Origin: an uncultured cyanobacterium | GTDB taxonomy: Bacteria; Cyanobacteriota; Cyanobacteriia; PCC-6307; Cyanobiaceae | Assembly (NCBI GenBank): GCA_903871775.1 | Contig: CAIQIA010000016.1 | Location: 1-64,000, forward strand | Reading direction: 5' to 3' | DNA: 64,000 nt | Shown here: positions 7,756 to 17,245 of the stretch, piece after piece | Numbering within the stretch: position 1 is the stretch's first letter | Layout of the letters: the number at the start of each line of letters is the position of its first letter | Notes under the pieces: generated by a model | The model's database searches: none | The model's input: only the letters and a program-made list of their open reading frames with translations | What the model was told of the DNA's origin: nothing | Made by a program: the position numbers and the translations under genes

Positions 7756-9654
7756 ATGACCGCCTTTCTGCTCCAGACGGCCTGGCTGGTGCCGCTGTAC
7801 CCCCTTGCAGCCGCCCTGCTCTCCCTGCTCTGGTCACCAGGGCTCATCTCCCGCACCGGCCCACGCCCCTGCGGCTACCTCAACCTTTCGATGGTGACGG
7901 TGGCCTTCGTGCACAGCACCCTGGCCCTGATGGCGCTGCACGCCAATGCCAGCGCCGGCGAGGGAATGCTCTACGAGCCCGTCCGCTTTGGCTGGACCTG
8001 GCTGCACACCGCCGGGCTGAACATCGGCTTCGAAGGGGTGATCACCGAGCCTGCCCTGATCGCGATGACCGTCATCACAGGCCTGCACGTGCTGGTGCAG
8101 ATCTACAGCATCGGTTACCTCGAAATGGACTGGGGCTGGCCGCGCTTCTTCGGCTCCCTGAGTTTCTTTGAATCCGGCCTGTGCGCCCTGGTGCTCACCG
8201 ATTCGCTGTTCTTCAGCTACGTGATTCTTGAGCTGCTCACCCTCGGCACTTATCTGATCGTGGGCACCTGGTACAACCAGCCGCTGGTGGTCAAGGGGGC
8301 CCGCGACGCCTTTCTCACCAAGCGCATCGGTGACCTGGTGCTGCTGGCCGGCGTGATCGCCCTGCTGCCCCTCACCGGCACCTGGAACTTCCATGGCCTG
8401 GCCGCCTGGGCCGCCGACCATGCCGCCGATCCCGCCCTGCCCCGGTGGCTTCCCTGGATCCTGCTGGCCCTGGTGGCCGGACCCATGGGCAAATGCGCCC
8501 AGATTCCCCTGCACCTCTGGCTTGACGAAGCCATGGAGAGTCCGCTGCCCTCCACGGTGCTGCGCAACTCGGTGGTGGTGGTGGGCGGCGCCTGGGTGCT
8601 GCTGCGGCTGCAGCCGCTGCTGAGTCTCTGCCCTCTGGTGGGCTCGGTGCTGGTTGTCATCGGCGGCACCACCGCCGTGGTCGGGGCGCTCATCGCCCTG
8701 GCCCAGATCGACGTCAAGCGGGCCCTGTCGTTTCTGGTGAGCAGCTGGCTGGGTCTGCTCTTTCTGGCGGTGGGCCTGGGGGACACGGTGGTGGCCGATC
8801 ACCTGCTGCTGGTGTACCCCCTGCCGATGGCGGTGATGCTGATGGCGGTCGGGGCGATCATCGTCACCAACGTCACCCAGGACCTGACCCAGCTGGGGGG
8901 GCTCTGGAGCCGCCGCCCGCTGATGGGCCTGGCCTTCCTGTCCGGGGCTGCCGGCCTGATGGCCCTGCCGCCCTTCGGTGGCTTCGCCGCCCAGCGGGAA
9001 CTGCTGGCCCTGGCCGCCGCCAGTGGTCGCCCGCTGCTGCTGGGGGGCCTGGTGCTGCTCACCAATGCCCTGCTGAGTGCCGGTCTGGTGCGCATCTTCG
9101 GCTCGATCTGGGCCGGCCGCCCCACCACCTTCACCGCCCGGTCGCCGGAGGTGCTCTGGCTCATGGCCCTGCCCACCCTGCTGCTGATGGGCCTCGTGCT
9201 GCACCTGCCCCAGCTGCTGGTGCGCAACGGCATCGTGGGGCTCACCCCCATTCCCGGCTGGGGCCCCCAGGCCCTGCCGCTGCTGCTGTCCACCCTGGTG
9301 GGCGGCGGTCTCTCGGCCCTGTTCTATCTGCGGCCCCATCCCCTGGCGCACCTGCCGGCGACCCTGGGGGGCCTGCAGGACTGGCTGGCCCATGACCTGC
9401 AGACCGAACGCTTCTATCACCGCACGGTGGTGCGCCTGGTGGTGGGCCTCTCCCGGCTCAGCGCCTGGACCGACGAACGGCTCGTGGATGGCTTCAGCGG
9501 CGCCAGCGGTGCAGCGGCGATGGCCGGTGCCCGGCGCCTCAGCCTCACCACCTCGGGGCGTTCACAGGTCTATGCCCTCACCCTGCTGCTCGGTGTCCTG
9601 GCCATGGCGGCCTGGATGCTCAACGGTTCCCTGCCCCTGCCGCTGTTCCGCTGA
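7756..9654 (+). CDS. ndhF4: NDH-1 CO2-uptake subunit NdhF4
   Basis: The 632-residue, very hydrophobic protein belongs to the NuoL/NdhF antiporter-like family, with the conserved TKRIGDLVLLAGV and PLPSTVLRNS-type stretches. Order with ndhD4 and cupB identifies it as the NdhF4 form of the constitutive low-affinity CO2-uptake complex (NDH-1MS', also called NDH-1-4). That complex uses electrons from photosystem I to drive hydration of CO2 to bicarbonate at the thylakoid membrane. The last A of its TGA is the first base of the ndhD4 ATG. Compared with NuoL-type subunits the C-terminal extension is modest. Confidence 0.93.
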   Translation: MTAFLLQTAWLVPLYPLAAALLSLLWSPGLISRTGPRPCGYLNLSMVTVAFVHSTLALMALHANASAGEGMLYEPVRFGWTWLHTAGLNIGFEGVITEPALIAMTVITGLHVLVQIYSIGYLEMDWGWPRFFGSLSFFESGLCALVLTDSLFFSYVILELLTLGTYLIVGTWYNQPLVVKGARDAFLTKRIGDLVLLAGVIALLPLTGTWNFHGLAAWAADHAADPALPRWLPWILLALVAGPMGKCAQIPLHLWLDEAMESPLPSTVLRNSVVVVGGAWVLLRLQPLLSLCPLVGSVLVVIGGTTAVVGALIALAQIDVKRALSFLVSSWLGLLFLAVGLGDTVVADHLLLVYPLPMAVMLMAVGAIIVTNVTQDLTQLGGLWSRRPLMGLAFLSGAAGLMALPPFGGFAAQRELLALAAASGRPLLLGGLVLLTNALLSAGLVRIFGSIWAGRPTTFTARSPEVLWLMALPTLLLMGLVLHLPQLLVRNGIVGLTPIPGWGPQALPLLLSTLVGGGLSALFYLRPHPLAHLPATLGGLQDWLAHDLQTERFYHRTVVRLVVGLSRLSAWTDERLVDGFSGASGAAAMAGARRLSLTTSGRSQVYALTLLLGVLAMAAWMLNGSLPLPLFR

Positions 9655-11096
9655 TGTCACCGCTTCTGCTGCTGCTGCCGGGGCTGCCCCTGGTGGCCGC
9701 CCTCACCCTGCCCCTGCTTCCCCAGAGCCGCTGCCGCGCCGCCATTGCCCTCGGCGCAGCGGCCGCCGGCCTGCAGCTGCTGGCCACCCTGCTGGCCTGG
9801 CGCCTGGCACCGGCTGACCTGAACCTGCCCTGGCTGCCGTCCCTGGGGCTGCAGCTGCAGCTGGGCCTGGATGGTCTCTCCCTGCCCCTCGCCCTGCTGG
9901 CCGCCCTGATCAGCACCCTGGCGATCCTGGCCACACCGGAGGACCAGAACCGGTTGCGGCTGTTCGTGCCCCTGCTGCTGGCCTGCGACGGCGGGGTGAC
10001 CACCGCCTTCATGGCCCGCAATGCCCTGCTGTTCGTGCTGGCGTTCGAGCTGGTGCTGATCCCCACCACACTGCTGATCGCCATCTGGGGCGGCCAGCGC
10101 CGGGCCGGTGCCGCGGTGCGCTACCTCATCTATGGAGCCCTGTCGGGCCTGACCCTGCTGGCGGCGATACTGGCCCTGGGCTGGGCCGGTGGCACCGCCG
10201 CCTTCGACTTCGACAGCCTGGCGGCCCTTGACCTGAGCCCCGCCGGCCAGCGCTGGATCCTCGCCCTGCTGCTGCTGGCCTTCGGCCTGAAGCTGCCGAT
10301 CGTTCCCCTGCACGGCTGGCAGCCCCTCACCTACAGCCAGGCCCCCACACCGGTGGTGATGCTGCTGGCGGGCACAATCTCGAAGCTCGGCGCCTACGGG
10401 CTGCTGCGCTTCGGGGTGGCGATGCTGCCCGAGGCCTGGGCCGCCTGGTCCCCCTGGATCGCCGCCCTCGGGGCCTTCAGTGCCGTCTACGGCGCGCTCA
10501 ACGCCATCGCCCAGACCGATCTGCGGCGGCTGATGGCCTACAGCTCCCTCGGTCACATGGGTCTGCTGGTGCTCGCCCTGGCGGCGGCCACCCCCCTCAG
10601 CCTCCAGGGCGCCGTGGCCCAGGTGCTGGCCCACGGGCTGATCGTCGCCCTGCTCTTCGCCTGCGCCGGCCTGATCGAACGCAAGACCGGCACCACCGCC
10701 ATCGCCAAGCTGTCCGGACTGCTCAACCCCCTGCGGGGCCTTCCCTTCACCCTCGGACTGCTGCTGCTGGCCCTGATGGCCGCTGCCGGCATTCCCGGCC
10801 TGGCAGCCTTCCCGGCCGAACTGATGGTGTTTGAAGGCAGCTGGGTGCGCTTCCCGGTGGCCACCCTGATCTCTCTTGGGGCCTCGGGCCTGACGGCCGT
10901 GTACGCCGTGCGCCTGTTCAACCGCGTGGGCTTCGGCCGTCTCGACAACGCCCGCGCCCACTGGCCGGTCACGAGCTGGTCAGAACGACTGCCGGCCCTG
11001 ACCCTTGCACTGCTGGTGATCGGCGTGGGCCTCTGGCCCACGGCCCTCACCGGCTGGAGCGAAGCCTTCACCGCCCACATCGCCCTGCCGTCATGA
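9654..11096 (+). CDS. ndhD4: NDH-1 CO2-uptake subunit NdhD4
   Basis: This 480-residue membrane protein of the NuoM/NdhD family has about 13-14 hydrophobic segments and the conserved motifs LKLPIVPLHGWQP and RRLMAYSSLGHMG. Paired with NdhF4 and CupB it forms the specialised distal membrane arm of the CO2-hydrating NDH-1 complex. Its start overlaps the ndhF4 stop by 1 nt and its own stop overlaps the cupB start by 4 nt, so the three are translationally coupled. Assignment to the D4 type rests on operon context more than on sequence detail. Confidence 0.93.
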   Translation: MSPLLLLLPGLPLVAALTLPLLPQSRCRAAIALGAAAAGLQLLATLLAWRLAPADLNLPWLPSLGLQLQLGLDGLSLPLALLAALISTLAILATPEDQNRLRLFVPLLLACDGGVTTAFMARNALLFVLAFELVLIPTTLLIAIWGGQRRAGAAVRYLIYGALSGLTLLAAILALGWAGGTAAFDFDSLAALDLSPAGQRWILALLLLAFGLKLPIVPLHGWQPLTYSQAPTPVVMLLAGTISKLGAYGLLRFGVAMLPEAWAAWSPWIAALGAFSAVYGALNAIAQTDLRRLMAYSSLGHMGLLVLALAAATPLSLQGAVAQVLAHGLIVALLFACAGLIERKTGTTAIAKLSGLLNPLRGLPFTLGLLLLALMAAAGIPGLAAFPAELMVFEGSWVRFPVATLISLGASGLTAVYAVRLFNRVGFGRLDNARAHWPVTSWSERLPALTLALLVIGVGLWPTALTGWSEAFTAHIALPS

Positions 11097-12397
11097 CCGC
11101 CACCACCAGCCCCCAGTCCACTGCGGCGGCGCCCCTGCCCCCATCGCAGCACCGCTGGGCCGACGTCATCCATCGGCTCGAGGCCGGCGGTTCGATGCTG
11201 CCGGACACCCCCGAGAACCTGATGCAGATCATCGGCATCTACAAGGCCTACGCCGTGCCGATGGACTTCTACTGGCGTGATCTGCTCTACATCGCCGAGC
11301 GGGTGTTTCTCAACCCACTGCCGGCCTTCAAATACTTCATCAGCCAGGAGTACCTCGACCGCCCCAACAGCTACGCCGGCGACCGGTCACCCCTGAGAAT
11401 CTGGCGTGGCGGTGAGAAGGCCCATCCGGAACTGCTGGCGTTCATGGAACGGGGCGAAACCACGGCGATGCCGAAGCTGCTGCACCACCTGTGGCACGAC
11501 CGCATCAACATGGAGTTCGCGGAAGCCTGCATGCAGGCGATGCTCTGGCACCAGGGCATGGGCGGACGCTTCAACGACTACCTGGTCAGCGACACCTACC
11601 GGGCCAATGCCGACAAGGCCATCCGCGCCTACTTCCGCGGCAACCCCGTGATGCTGGGCCTCTACCGGCTGTTTCCGGAGATGTTCCTCGAGCAGGTGCG
11701 TCAGCTCAGCTACACGGCCAACCTCGGACTCTTCTGGGAGGTGATGGCGCCCGTCTTCTTTGAGATGAGCGACATCTACGACGAGGGTGGCTTCCAGGGG
11801 GTGCCCGATGCCATGGCTTTTCTGGTCAATGGCATCTTCGCCGTTGCCGGCCGCCCCATCTATCACCACGTCTACATCGACGGGGAATGCCACGAGATCA
11901 TTCCCAAGAGTGAGGGCTTCACCTGGCTGTACGAAGCGGCTCTGCCCTACGTCGAAGCCGTCTTCTATCGGACGGCACCCTTCCGGGGCACCAAGAGCTA
12001 CAACGCCCAGGCGGGGCAGGTGCCCGTCGACCAGGCCGATTTCCACTACGGCATCCTTTACGCCGATGTGTACCCCGTCGGTTCAGCCGGCATTCCGCCG
12101 ACGCTGCTGATGCAGGACATGCTGCACTTTCTGCCCCCCTACCTCCAGGATCTGTATCAGCAACACCGCCGCGGCAGCGACGACGAATTGATCCAGCTGG
12201 GCATCACCTTCCAGCGGTCGATGTACAACGTCACCTCGGCGGTGATTCAGGCCCTGCGGGCTGCCCTCTTCTATCCCCTCGACGATCCGGATCCGGAGCA
12301 CCGCCTGGCGAACCGGCGCTTCTTCGAGGCGCAGATGGACCGCTTCCTGCGACCCGAGGCGCGCCTGGGGGACATCCAGAGCCAGGACTACCGCTGA
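11093..12397 (+). CDS. cupB: CO2 hydration protein CupB (ChpX)
   Basis: The 434-residue soluble-looking protein matches the Cup/Chp family that exists only with cyanobacterial NDH-1 CO2-uptake complexes. Recognisable stretches include [29 protein letters not shown]-like sequence and the His-rich [18 protein letters not shown] segment. CupB sits on the cytoplasmic side of the membrane arm and is thought to act as a carbonic-anhydrase-like site with zinc. The 4-nt overlap with ndhD4 puts it in the same operon. The inducible CupA operon is not in this window. Confidence 0.93.
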   Translation: MTATTSPQSTAAAPLPPSQHRWADVIHRLEAGGSMLPDTPENLMQIIGIYKAYAVPMDFYWRDLLYIAERVFLNPLPAFKYFISQEYLDRPNSYAGDRSPLRIWRGGEKAHPELLAFMERGETTAMPKLLHHLWHDRINMEFAEACMQAMLWHQGMGGRFNDYLVSDTYRANADKAIRAYFRGNPVMLGLYRLFPEMFLEQVRQLSYTANLGLFWEVMAPVFFEMSDIYDEGGFQGVPDAMAFLVNGIFAVAGRPIYHHVYIDGECHEIIPKSEGFTWLYEAALPYVEAVFYRTAPFRGTKSYNAQAGQVPVDQADFHYGILYADVYPVGSAGIPPTLLMQDMLHFLPPYLQDLYQQHRRGSDDELIQLGITFQRSMYNVTSAVIQALRAALFYPLDDPDPEHRLANRRFFEAQMDRFLRPEARLGDIQSQDYR

Positions 12398-12420
12398 CAA
12401 CCCCGACCCCGATTCCAGCC

Positions 12421-12822
12421 ATGGCCTCGATCCTCGACACCGCCCGCAGCGCCGGCTGCTTCCAGACCCTGCTGGCCGCCGTCGAGGCGGCCGGTCTCAC
12501 CGCCGCCCTGGAGGGTCCGGGCCCGTTCACGGTCTTCGCCCCCGTGGATGACGCCTTTGCCGCCCTCCCCCCCGGCTGCGTGGACACCCTGGTGCAGAAC
12601 CCGCCCCAGCTGGCCCGCATCCTCAAGTACCACGTGCTGGCCGGCGCCCACCCCCGCGACCGCCTGGTGGCGCAGGACACCTGGGACAGCCTGGAGGGAG
12701 CCCCGGTGCCGATCCGGCGGGCCGACCCCTTCGAGGTCAAGAACGCGACCGTCATCAGCCCCGACGTCACCTGCGACAACGGCGTCGTGCACGTCATCGA
12801 CCGGGTGATCCTGCCGGGGTGA
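12421..12822 (+). CDS. FAS1 (fasciclin) domain protein, CupS-like
   Basis: The 133-residue protein is a single FAS1 domain with both signature blocks: [15 protein letters not shown] (about 36-50) and the C-terminal [11 protein letters not shown]. It has no signal peptide. It starts 23 nt after cupB, so it is likely in the same operon. In Synechocystis the FAS1-fold protein CupS is part of the other, inducible NDH-1 CO2-uptake complex (ndhF3-ndhD3-cupA-cupS). A FAS1 gene here therefore suggests a CupS-like subunit for the CupB complex, which is an inference. Its last 29 nt overlap the convergent peptidase gene. Confidence 0.85.
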   Translation: MASILDTARSAGCFQTLLAAVEAAGLTAALEGPGPFTVFAPVDDAFAALPPGCVDTLVQNPPQLARILKYHVLAGAHPRDRLVAQDTWDSLEGAPVPIRRADPFEVKNATVISPDVTCDNGVVHVIDRVILPG

Positions 12823-13492
12823 GCAGACGACCGATGCGCAGGTCCTCCTGCGGTGGGCCGCGCCGCGCTGAGTCGGGGCGAAGGCTCCAGGCGTAGGCGA
12901 CGGGCCGGTCGGCCCCATCCACGAACAGGGCGATCGTGCCCCTGCCGGCCCCCCCCTGCGGACCGCGCCGGTCGTCGGGCCCGTGGCCCGTGCGCGACGA
13001 ATCGATGACCACCAGGGCGAGCCGGCCCGCGGAAAGAACCCGCGGGCCGGCGGCCGCCAGCATCAGGTGTCCTGTGACGGTCGAGCCCCGCCCGGCGCCG
13101 TCCGGAGGCCGTCGGTAGCGGATCGCCAGCAGGTCTCCCGGCCGGATGGCACCGGCCGTCTCGATCGGTTCGAAACCGTCGGCACGGGCAATGGCGTCGT
13201 GGTAATGGGCGGCTGTGGGATTGGCTGACCCCAGCCAGCGCCGCAGGGCCGCGCCACCGAGACCGTAGGCCTGGCCCAGCAACACCGTCACAAAGCCCGA
13301 GCAATCGCTGCTGTTGCCGCTGGTCGCGGCACCATCGACCCCCCGCCAGCTGAGCCGGGCCGGCGGACCGGCGTAGCGGTTGTGGGCCGGTTGCAGGTCG
13401 GCCAGCAGCCGTTCGGCCCAGACCAGATGCCACGGAACGGCCACGGGAGAGACCACCTGGGCGAGGATCGACAGCAGCAGGGACGGCAGCAC
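12794..13492 (-). CDS. NlpC/P60-like cysteine peptidase, probably secreted
   Basis: The 232-residue protein has a hydrophobic N-terminus that could be a signal peptide (about 1-20). It carries an NlpC/P60-like arrangement: Cys64 in [14 protein letters not shown], an IRPGDLLAI strand near 116-124 and His142 in TGHLMLAA. Such enzymes cut gamma-D-glutamyl bonds in peptidoglycan. A subset, for example PgdS of Bacillus, cuts poly-gamma-glutamate. It lies on the same strand as the PilZ-HlyD and CapA genes, 24 nt downstream, so a role in trimming the polymer made by that cluster is plausible. The family call rests on few motifs. Confidence 0.65.
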   Translation of the reverse strand: MLPSLLLSILAQVVSPVAVPWHLVWAERLLADLQPAHNRYAGPPARLSWRGVDGAATSGNSSDCSGFVTVLLGQAYGLGGAALRRWLGSANPTAAHYHDAIARADGFEPIETAGAIRPGDLLAIRYRRPPDGAGRGSTVTGHLMLAAAGPRVLSAGRLALVVIDSSRTGHGPDDRRGPQGGAGRGTIALFVDGADRPVAYAWSLRPDSARRGPPQEDLRIGRLLTPAGSPGR

Positions 13493-13516
13493 GGGCGGGC
13501 AGGGGCAGGATCGGCG

Positions 13517-15010
13517 TCAGAACGGAAACAGCTGCAGGGGAGTGGCTCGGTTGGGGAGAACCACCACGGCGGGGGCCCCCCGCAGGGCCGCCAGCCGGCC
13601 GAGCTCCTCGGCGGGCGGATCCTGCAGGGTCAGCTGCACCTGGGTCTGGGCACCGGGCCGGGCCGATGGCAGCGCACTGACGGTGGCAACAAAACGCCGC
13701 CGCAGGGCCGGAATCTCGACTTCGCCCCGCTGACCCGCCCGCAGCTGACGCGCCACAGGGCCCGGCACCAGGGCCACCACCACCGGTGGCGGCTGGTCCC
13801 GCTGCAGGATCAACACCGTCTCCCGGGGTCGCACCGGGTTGCCGCTCCCCCGCAGGATGCGCACCACGACCCCCCGCAGGGAGGCGTGCACGGTGCCGTA
13901 CAGGCTGCGGGCCCGCAGACTCGCTTCGCTGAAGGCCCGCGGCTGGTCCGCCGCCAGGCGGCGCTGGGTCTCCTCCTGGCCGCGCAGAGCCTGCAGCCGC
14001 TGCTGGAACACCTGCAGACGGGCCTGTTCCGTCTGCAGGCTGCGACGCAGCTCGGTGGTCCTGGCGCTCCGCAGCCGCTCCAGCGATGCCTGGCGGCGGC
14101 TGTCCTGCAGGCGGGCCGTCACTTCAGCCAGCCGGATGGCCGTGCCGTCCACGTCGTCCTCGGTGACGGCACCGTCGTTGAGCAGCCCACGCCGGCGCTG
14201 CAGAACCTGCTGCTGTCGCCGCTCCTCGCTGGCCAGCGCCGCCACGGCCACGGCGGCCCCGTCGGGATCAGCGGCCTGCTGCTCCAGACGGCTCTGGGCC
14301 AGCCGATCCTGCAGGTCAAGCACCCGCAGCTCGGCCTGGCGCGTGCGGTTGTCGAGGTTGTCGATGTCACGGCTCAGGGCCCGGTCCAGCAGGTCCTGGT
14401 CGAGGCGAGGATCGGGCTGGAGGGTGAACAGGGCCTGGCCGGGGGCCACCGCCGTCCCCTCGGCGACGAACAGCTGGCCCACCAGCCCCTGGCGGGGGGC
14501 CGCCACCGCCTCAAGGACCGGCTGCACCGGACCGGGCGGACGGCCCACCACCGCCTGCTCGAGCCGCACGCTCGTGGCCGAGCGCAGCAGCTGCTGGGCG
14601 GCCCAGGGCAAGGGAGCCAGGCCCAGCAGCAGCAGAGGCAGCCAGCGGCGGGAGGGGGGGCGTGGCGGCGTTGGCGGGGCCGCCAGGCCCACGAGGCCGC
14701 ACGCCACCGCCTGGGCCAGCTGCCGCAGCGCCGAACGGTCATCCGGCTGCAGCGGCTCCAGGCGGCAGCAACGGCCGGGCCCGGGGGACGACGACGGCAA
14801 CACCACCAGCAGGATGCCGATGGGTTCCTCCGGCAGGGTCGGCACGGGGGACGCGAGCCTCAGTTCGGCCCGCAGGCAGTCGCCGGCATCGAGGCGACGG
14901 CCCCGGGGCAGCAGCCGCAGCTCCCCGGCCGCAAAGGCCAGCAACGGCAGCGGCCGGCCCTCCACCCAGAGTTCCAGGGCCGGGACCGGCACCACGGCCA
15001 GCGCTGTCAT
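13517..15010 (-). CDS. PilZ-like / HlyD membrane-fusion protein (Alg44-like architecture)
   Basis: The 497-residue protein has an N-terminal PilZ-like beta domain (about 5-105), one membrane segment (122-142), a HlyD-type biotinyl-lipoyl half motif, a long coiled coil (about 200-380) and the second half motif plus beta barrel at the C-terminus. This is the layout of Alg44, the c-di-GMP-binding adaptor of alginate synthesis. The expected PilZ ligand motifs (RxxxR and DxSxxG) are not intact: the latter reads AFAAGE near 25-30, so c-di-GMP binding is doubtful. The ATG at 15010 overlaps the capA stop by 4 nt. An envelope-spanning adaptor for an exported polymer is the best guess. Confidence 0.7.
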   Translation of the reverse strand: MTALAVVPVPALELWVEGRPLPLLAFAAGELRLLPRGRRLDAGDCLRAELRLASPVPTLPEEPIGILLVVLPSSSPGPGRCCRLEPLQPDDRSALRQLAQAVACGLVGLAAPPTPPRPPSRRWLPLLLLGLAPLPWAAQQLLRSATSVRLEQAVVGRPPGPVQPVLEAVAAPRQGLVGQLFVAEGTAVAPGQALFTLQPDPRLDQDLLDRALSRDIDNLDNRTRQAELRVLDLQDRLAQSRLEQQAADPDGAAVAVAALASEERRQQQVLQRRRGLLNDGAVTEDDVDGTAIRLAEVTARLQDSRRQASLERLRSARTTELRRSLQTEQARLQVFQQRLQALRGQEETQRRLAADQPRAFSEASLRARSLYGTVHASLRGVVVRILRGSGNPVRPRETVLILQRDQPPPVVVALVPGPVARQLRAGQRGEVEIPALRRRFVATVSALPSARPGAQTQVQLTLQDPPAEELGRLAALRGAPAVVVLPNRATPLQLFPF

Positions 15011-17121
15011 GGCCCCACCTCCGGGGGGAGCGGTTCGAGGGGCGAACGACCGCGGGTCGGTGGGTCCGCCCCCGGCCAGCGGTCGTGACGCAGCGTCACG
15101 CTCACCGGTGCCGTCACGCGCAGGTGGTCCTGCATCGGGTTGCCCCGTGGAGGCTGGCCAGGGGGGTCCCAGGCCACCAGGCTGAGGGCCGCCACCGCGG
15201 CGGTGGTGCGTCGCCCCGGCACCGGATCCAGCGCGACGGCGACCCCCAGGGCGCGGCTTGCCGCCGGCACAGCCAGATCGATCCGGAAGGGGGTCCAGCG
15301 GCCATCGCCGCCAGGCCCCAAGCGCTGCGAGGTGCGGGCCTGGGAGGGGCCGCGCATCGCGTCGTACCAGCTCAGCAGCAGCCGGGGGGCCCGCTCCGGG
15401 GCATGGCGCACCTGCCCCAGGAGGGTAAGGGTCTCGCCCCCCCGGACGGGCAGCCGGTGGCTGGGGCGGAGCAGCACCGGTCCCCGCCGGCCGGGCTCCC
15501 GCAGCAGCAGAGCCTTCCCGTCGACCACCTGCGTGGCCGGCGGCTGCAGGGCCCACAGGGGGGCATCATCCCGGCGGCCATCGACCACCTCATCGGCGAA
15601 CGACCCCACCCAGAGCCGGTCGCGCCCGAGCTGCAGCGCCGCCGCAGGGTCTGCGGCCACCACCCGCCAGCCGGGCGCCAGCCGGTGGATGGTCGCCTCT
15701 CCTGAGCGCGGGTGCAGCCGCAGGGTCAGGGTCCGCTGCCCCAGGGGCTGGCCCGGCAGCAGCACCAGGGCGCCGCCTTCGATCGCCATGGGGCCCGGTT
15801 CCAGACCGGCCAGCATCCGGGCCACGGCATCGGCGAGGCGGCCGGTGATCGCCCAGGGCACGAAGCGATCGAGAATCAGCGGTTCGGCACTGGCCTGCAG
15901 CAACCGGCCGTCCCGCAGATCCACCACCAGCAGGGTGGAGGGGAACGTGGTCCAGAGCATCTGATCGAACAGCAGGTTGCCCAGGGAACGGGCCACCAGC
16001 GCGCCGGAACTCCAGCGGAATCCGCCGAGCACATACGGATGGTGGTTGAGCACGAGCCGGGCTCCGGCCTGCACCGCCAGGGCGCTGAGCCGGGCCATGC
16101 TGTCGGTGGGCGTGGGCTGGTACTCGTTGCCCCCGTGCAGCATCGCCACCACCGTGGCCCCATCGGCGCGGGCCCGGCGGATGGCGGTCGTGAGGGCCGC
16201 CGGCGTGCACCCCGCCGCCCCGCCCTTGGCCTGGGCGGTGGAGACGATGTAACTCTCCGGATGCTGATGACCAGCGATGGTTGTGCAGCCCAGCAGGGCG
16301 AGCGATGCGCCGCGCAGCCGGAGTCGGGCCGGCCTCCAGGCCTCCTCGGGGGTCAGCCCTGCGCCAAAAAAGCTGCGGCCAGGCCTGTAGCCCGCGGCCT
16401 GAAGGCTGCTGACGGTCTCGAGCAACCCATCATTGCGCTGGTCGAAGAGGTGATTGTTCGCCAATCCGATGACATCGACCCCCGCCTGGCGCAGCCCCTC
16501 CGCCAGCGCCCGTGGACTCGCGAACACATGCTCCTTGGAGGCATGGAAGCCCGCCGGTCGCGGCCGGCCGGGCTCCCAGCGCGGCTGGGCCACCAGCGGG
16601 CTTTCCAGGTTGACCACCACCAGGTCGGCCTGCTGCAACAGGGGGGCCACGCCGGCCAGCAGGGCAGCGAAGCGGGCGGGCGGTGACTCGGGGGCCAGCA
16701 CCGGCGGCGTCCTGGGGGCCACCGCGTCTGGTTCAAAAAAGCGCCGCCCCACCATCACATCCCCGCCGACCACCAGGCGCACGGTGCCGGGGGCGGCGGG
16801 GGTGAGCCGCAGCAGCACCCCGTCGCGGGGCGTTGCGGCCCTGGTGCGGGGCAGGTAGGCCGGATGGCGCGCCATGAGCCACTGGGCGCCATCCGCCGCC
16901 GGGACCCGGAACCGACCGTCGCGGTCGCTGCGCCCCCGGCCCAGGGCCGTGCGCAGCTCGGCGCCGGGAACCGGTCGGCCGGCCAGGTCGACCACCCGCC
17001 CCCGGAGCCAGGCCCGCGGGGGACGACTCCGGGGAGCGTCGCAGGCCGCGGGCAGCAGCAGAACGACGGCGAGCAGCCCCTGCCAGCGGCGGGCGGCAGA
17101 ACGGATCAGCAGGACAGCCAT
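15007..17121 (-). CDS. CapA/PgsA-type poly-gamma-glutamate synthesis protein, enlarged lipoprotein
   Basis: From ATG 17121 the protein has 704 residues, about twice the length of typical CapA/PgsA. It starts with a lipoprotein-like signal (Cys27 in LLPAAC). A carboxypeptidase-regulatory-like beta domain (about 35-110) precedes the CapA phosphoesterase-like domain with VGGDVMVGRR (Asp121), NLESPL, LANNHLFDQ, HGGNEYQ and NHHPYVLGG. The last 250 or so residues look like a beta sandwich (WTPFRIDLAVPA). In Bacillus, PgsA is the membrane-anchored partner of the PgsB-PgsC ligase. The divergent pgsB-pgsC pair starts 124 nt away, which supports a shared function. ATG 17187 is an alternative start but lacks the signal at its N-terminus. 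Confidence 0.88.
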   Translation of the reverse strand: MAVLLIRSAARRWQGLLAVVLLLPAACDAPRSRPPRAWLRGRVVDLAGRPVPGAELRTALGRGRSDRDGRFRVPAADGAQWLMARHPAYLPRTRAATPRDGVLLRLTPAAPGTVRLVVGGDVMVGRRFFEPDAVAPRTPPVLAPESPPARFAALLAGVAPLLQQADLVVVNLESPLVAQPRWEPGRPRPAGFHASKEHVFASPRALAEGLRQAGVDVIGLANNHLFDQRNDGLLETVSSLQAAGYRPGRSFFGAGLTPEEAWRPARLRLRGASLALLGCTTIAGHQHPESYIVSTAQAKGGAAGCTPAALTTAIRRARADGATVVAMLHGGNEYQPTPTDSMARLSALAVQAGARLVLNHHPYVLGGFRWSSGALVARSLGNLLFDQMLWTTFPSTLLVVDLRDGRLLQASAEPLILDRFVPWAITGRLADAVARMLAGLEPGPMAIEGGALVLLPGQPLGQRTLTLRLHPRSGEATIHRLAPGWRVVAADPAAALQLGRDRLWVGSFADEVVDGRRDDAPLWALQPPATQVVDGKALLLREPGRRGPVLLRPSHRLPVRGGETLTLLGQVRHAPERAPRLLLSWYDAMRGPSQARTSQRLGPGGDGRWTPFRIDLAVPAASRALGVAVALDPVPGRRTTAAVAALSLVAWDPPGQPPRGNPMQDHLRVTAPVSVTLRHDRWPGADPPTRGRSPLEPLPPEVGP

Positions 17122-17245
17122 GGGCGTCAGACTGGCCAGCGACCCATCCCCCGGCGGGCCCCTGGGGCAGCCATGGGGTTGATCCACAGCAGGGGCCGCC
17201 GACCGGCGACGCCGCCCACAACCTGACGGCAGCGCCCCGTCCGGC

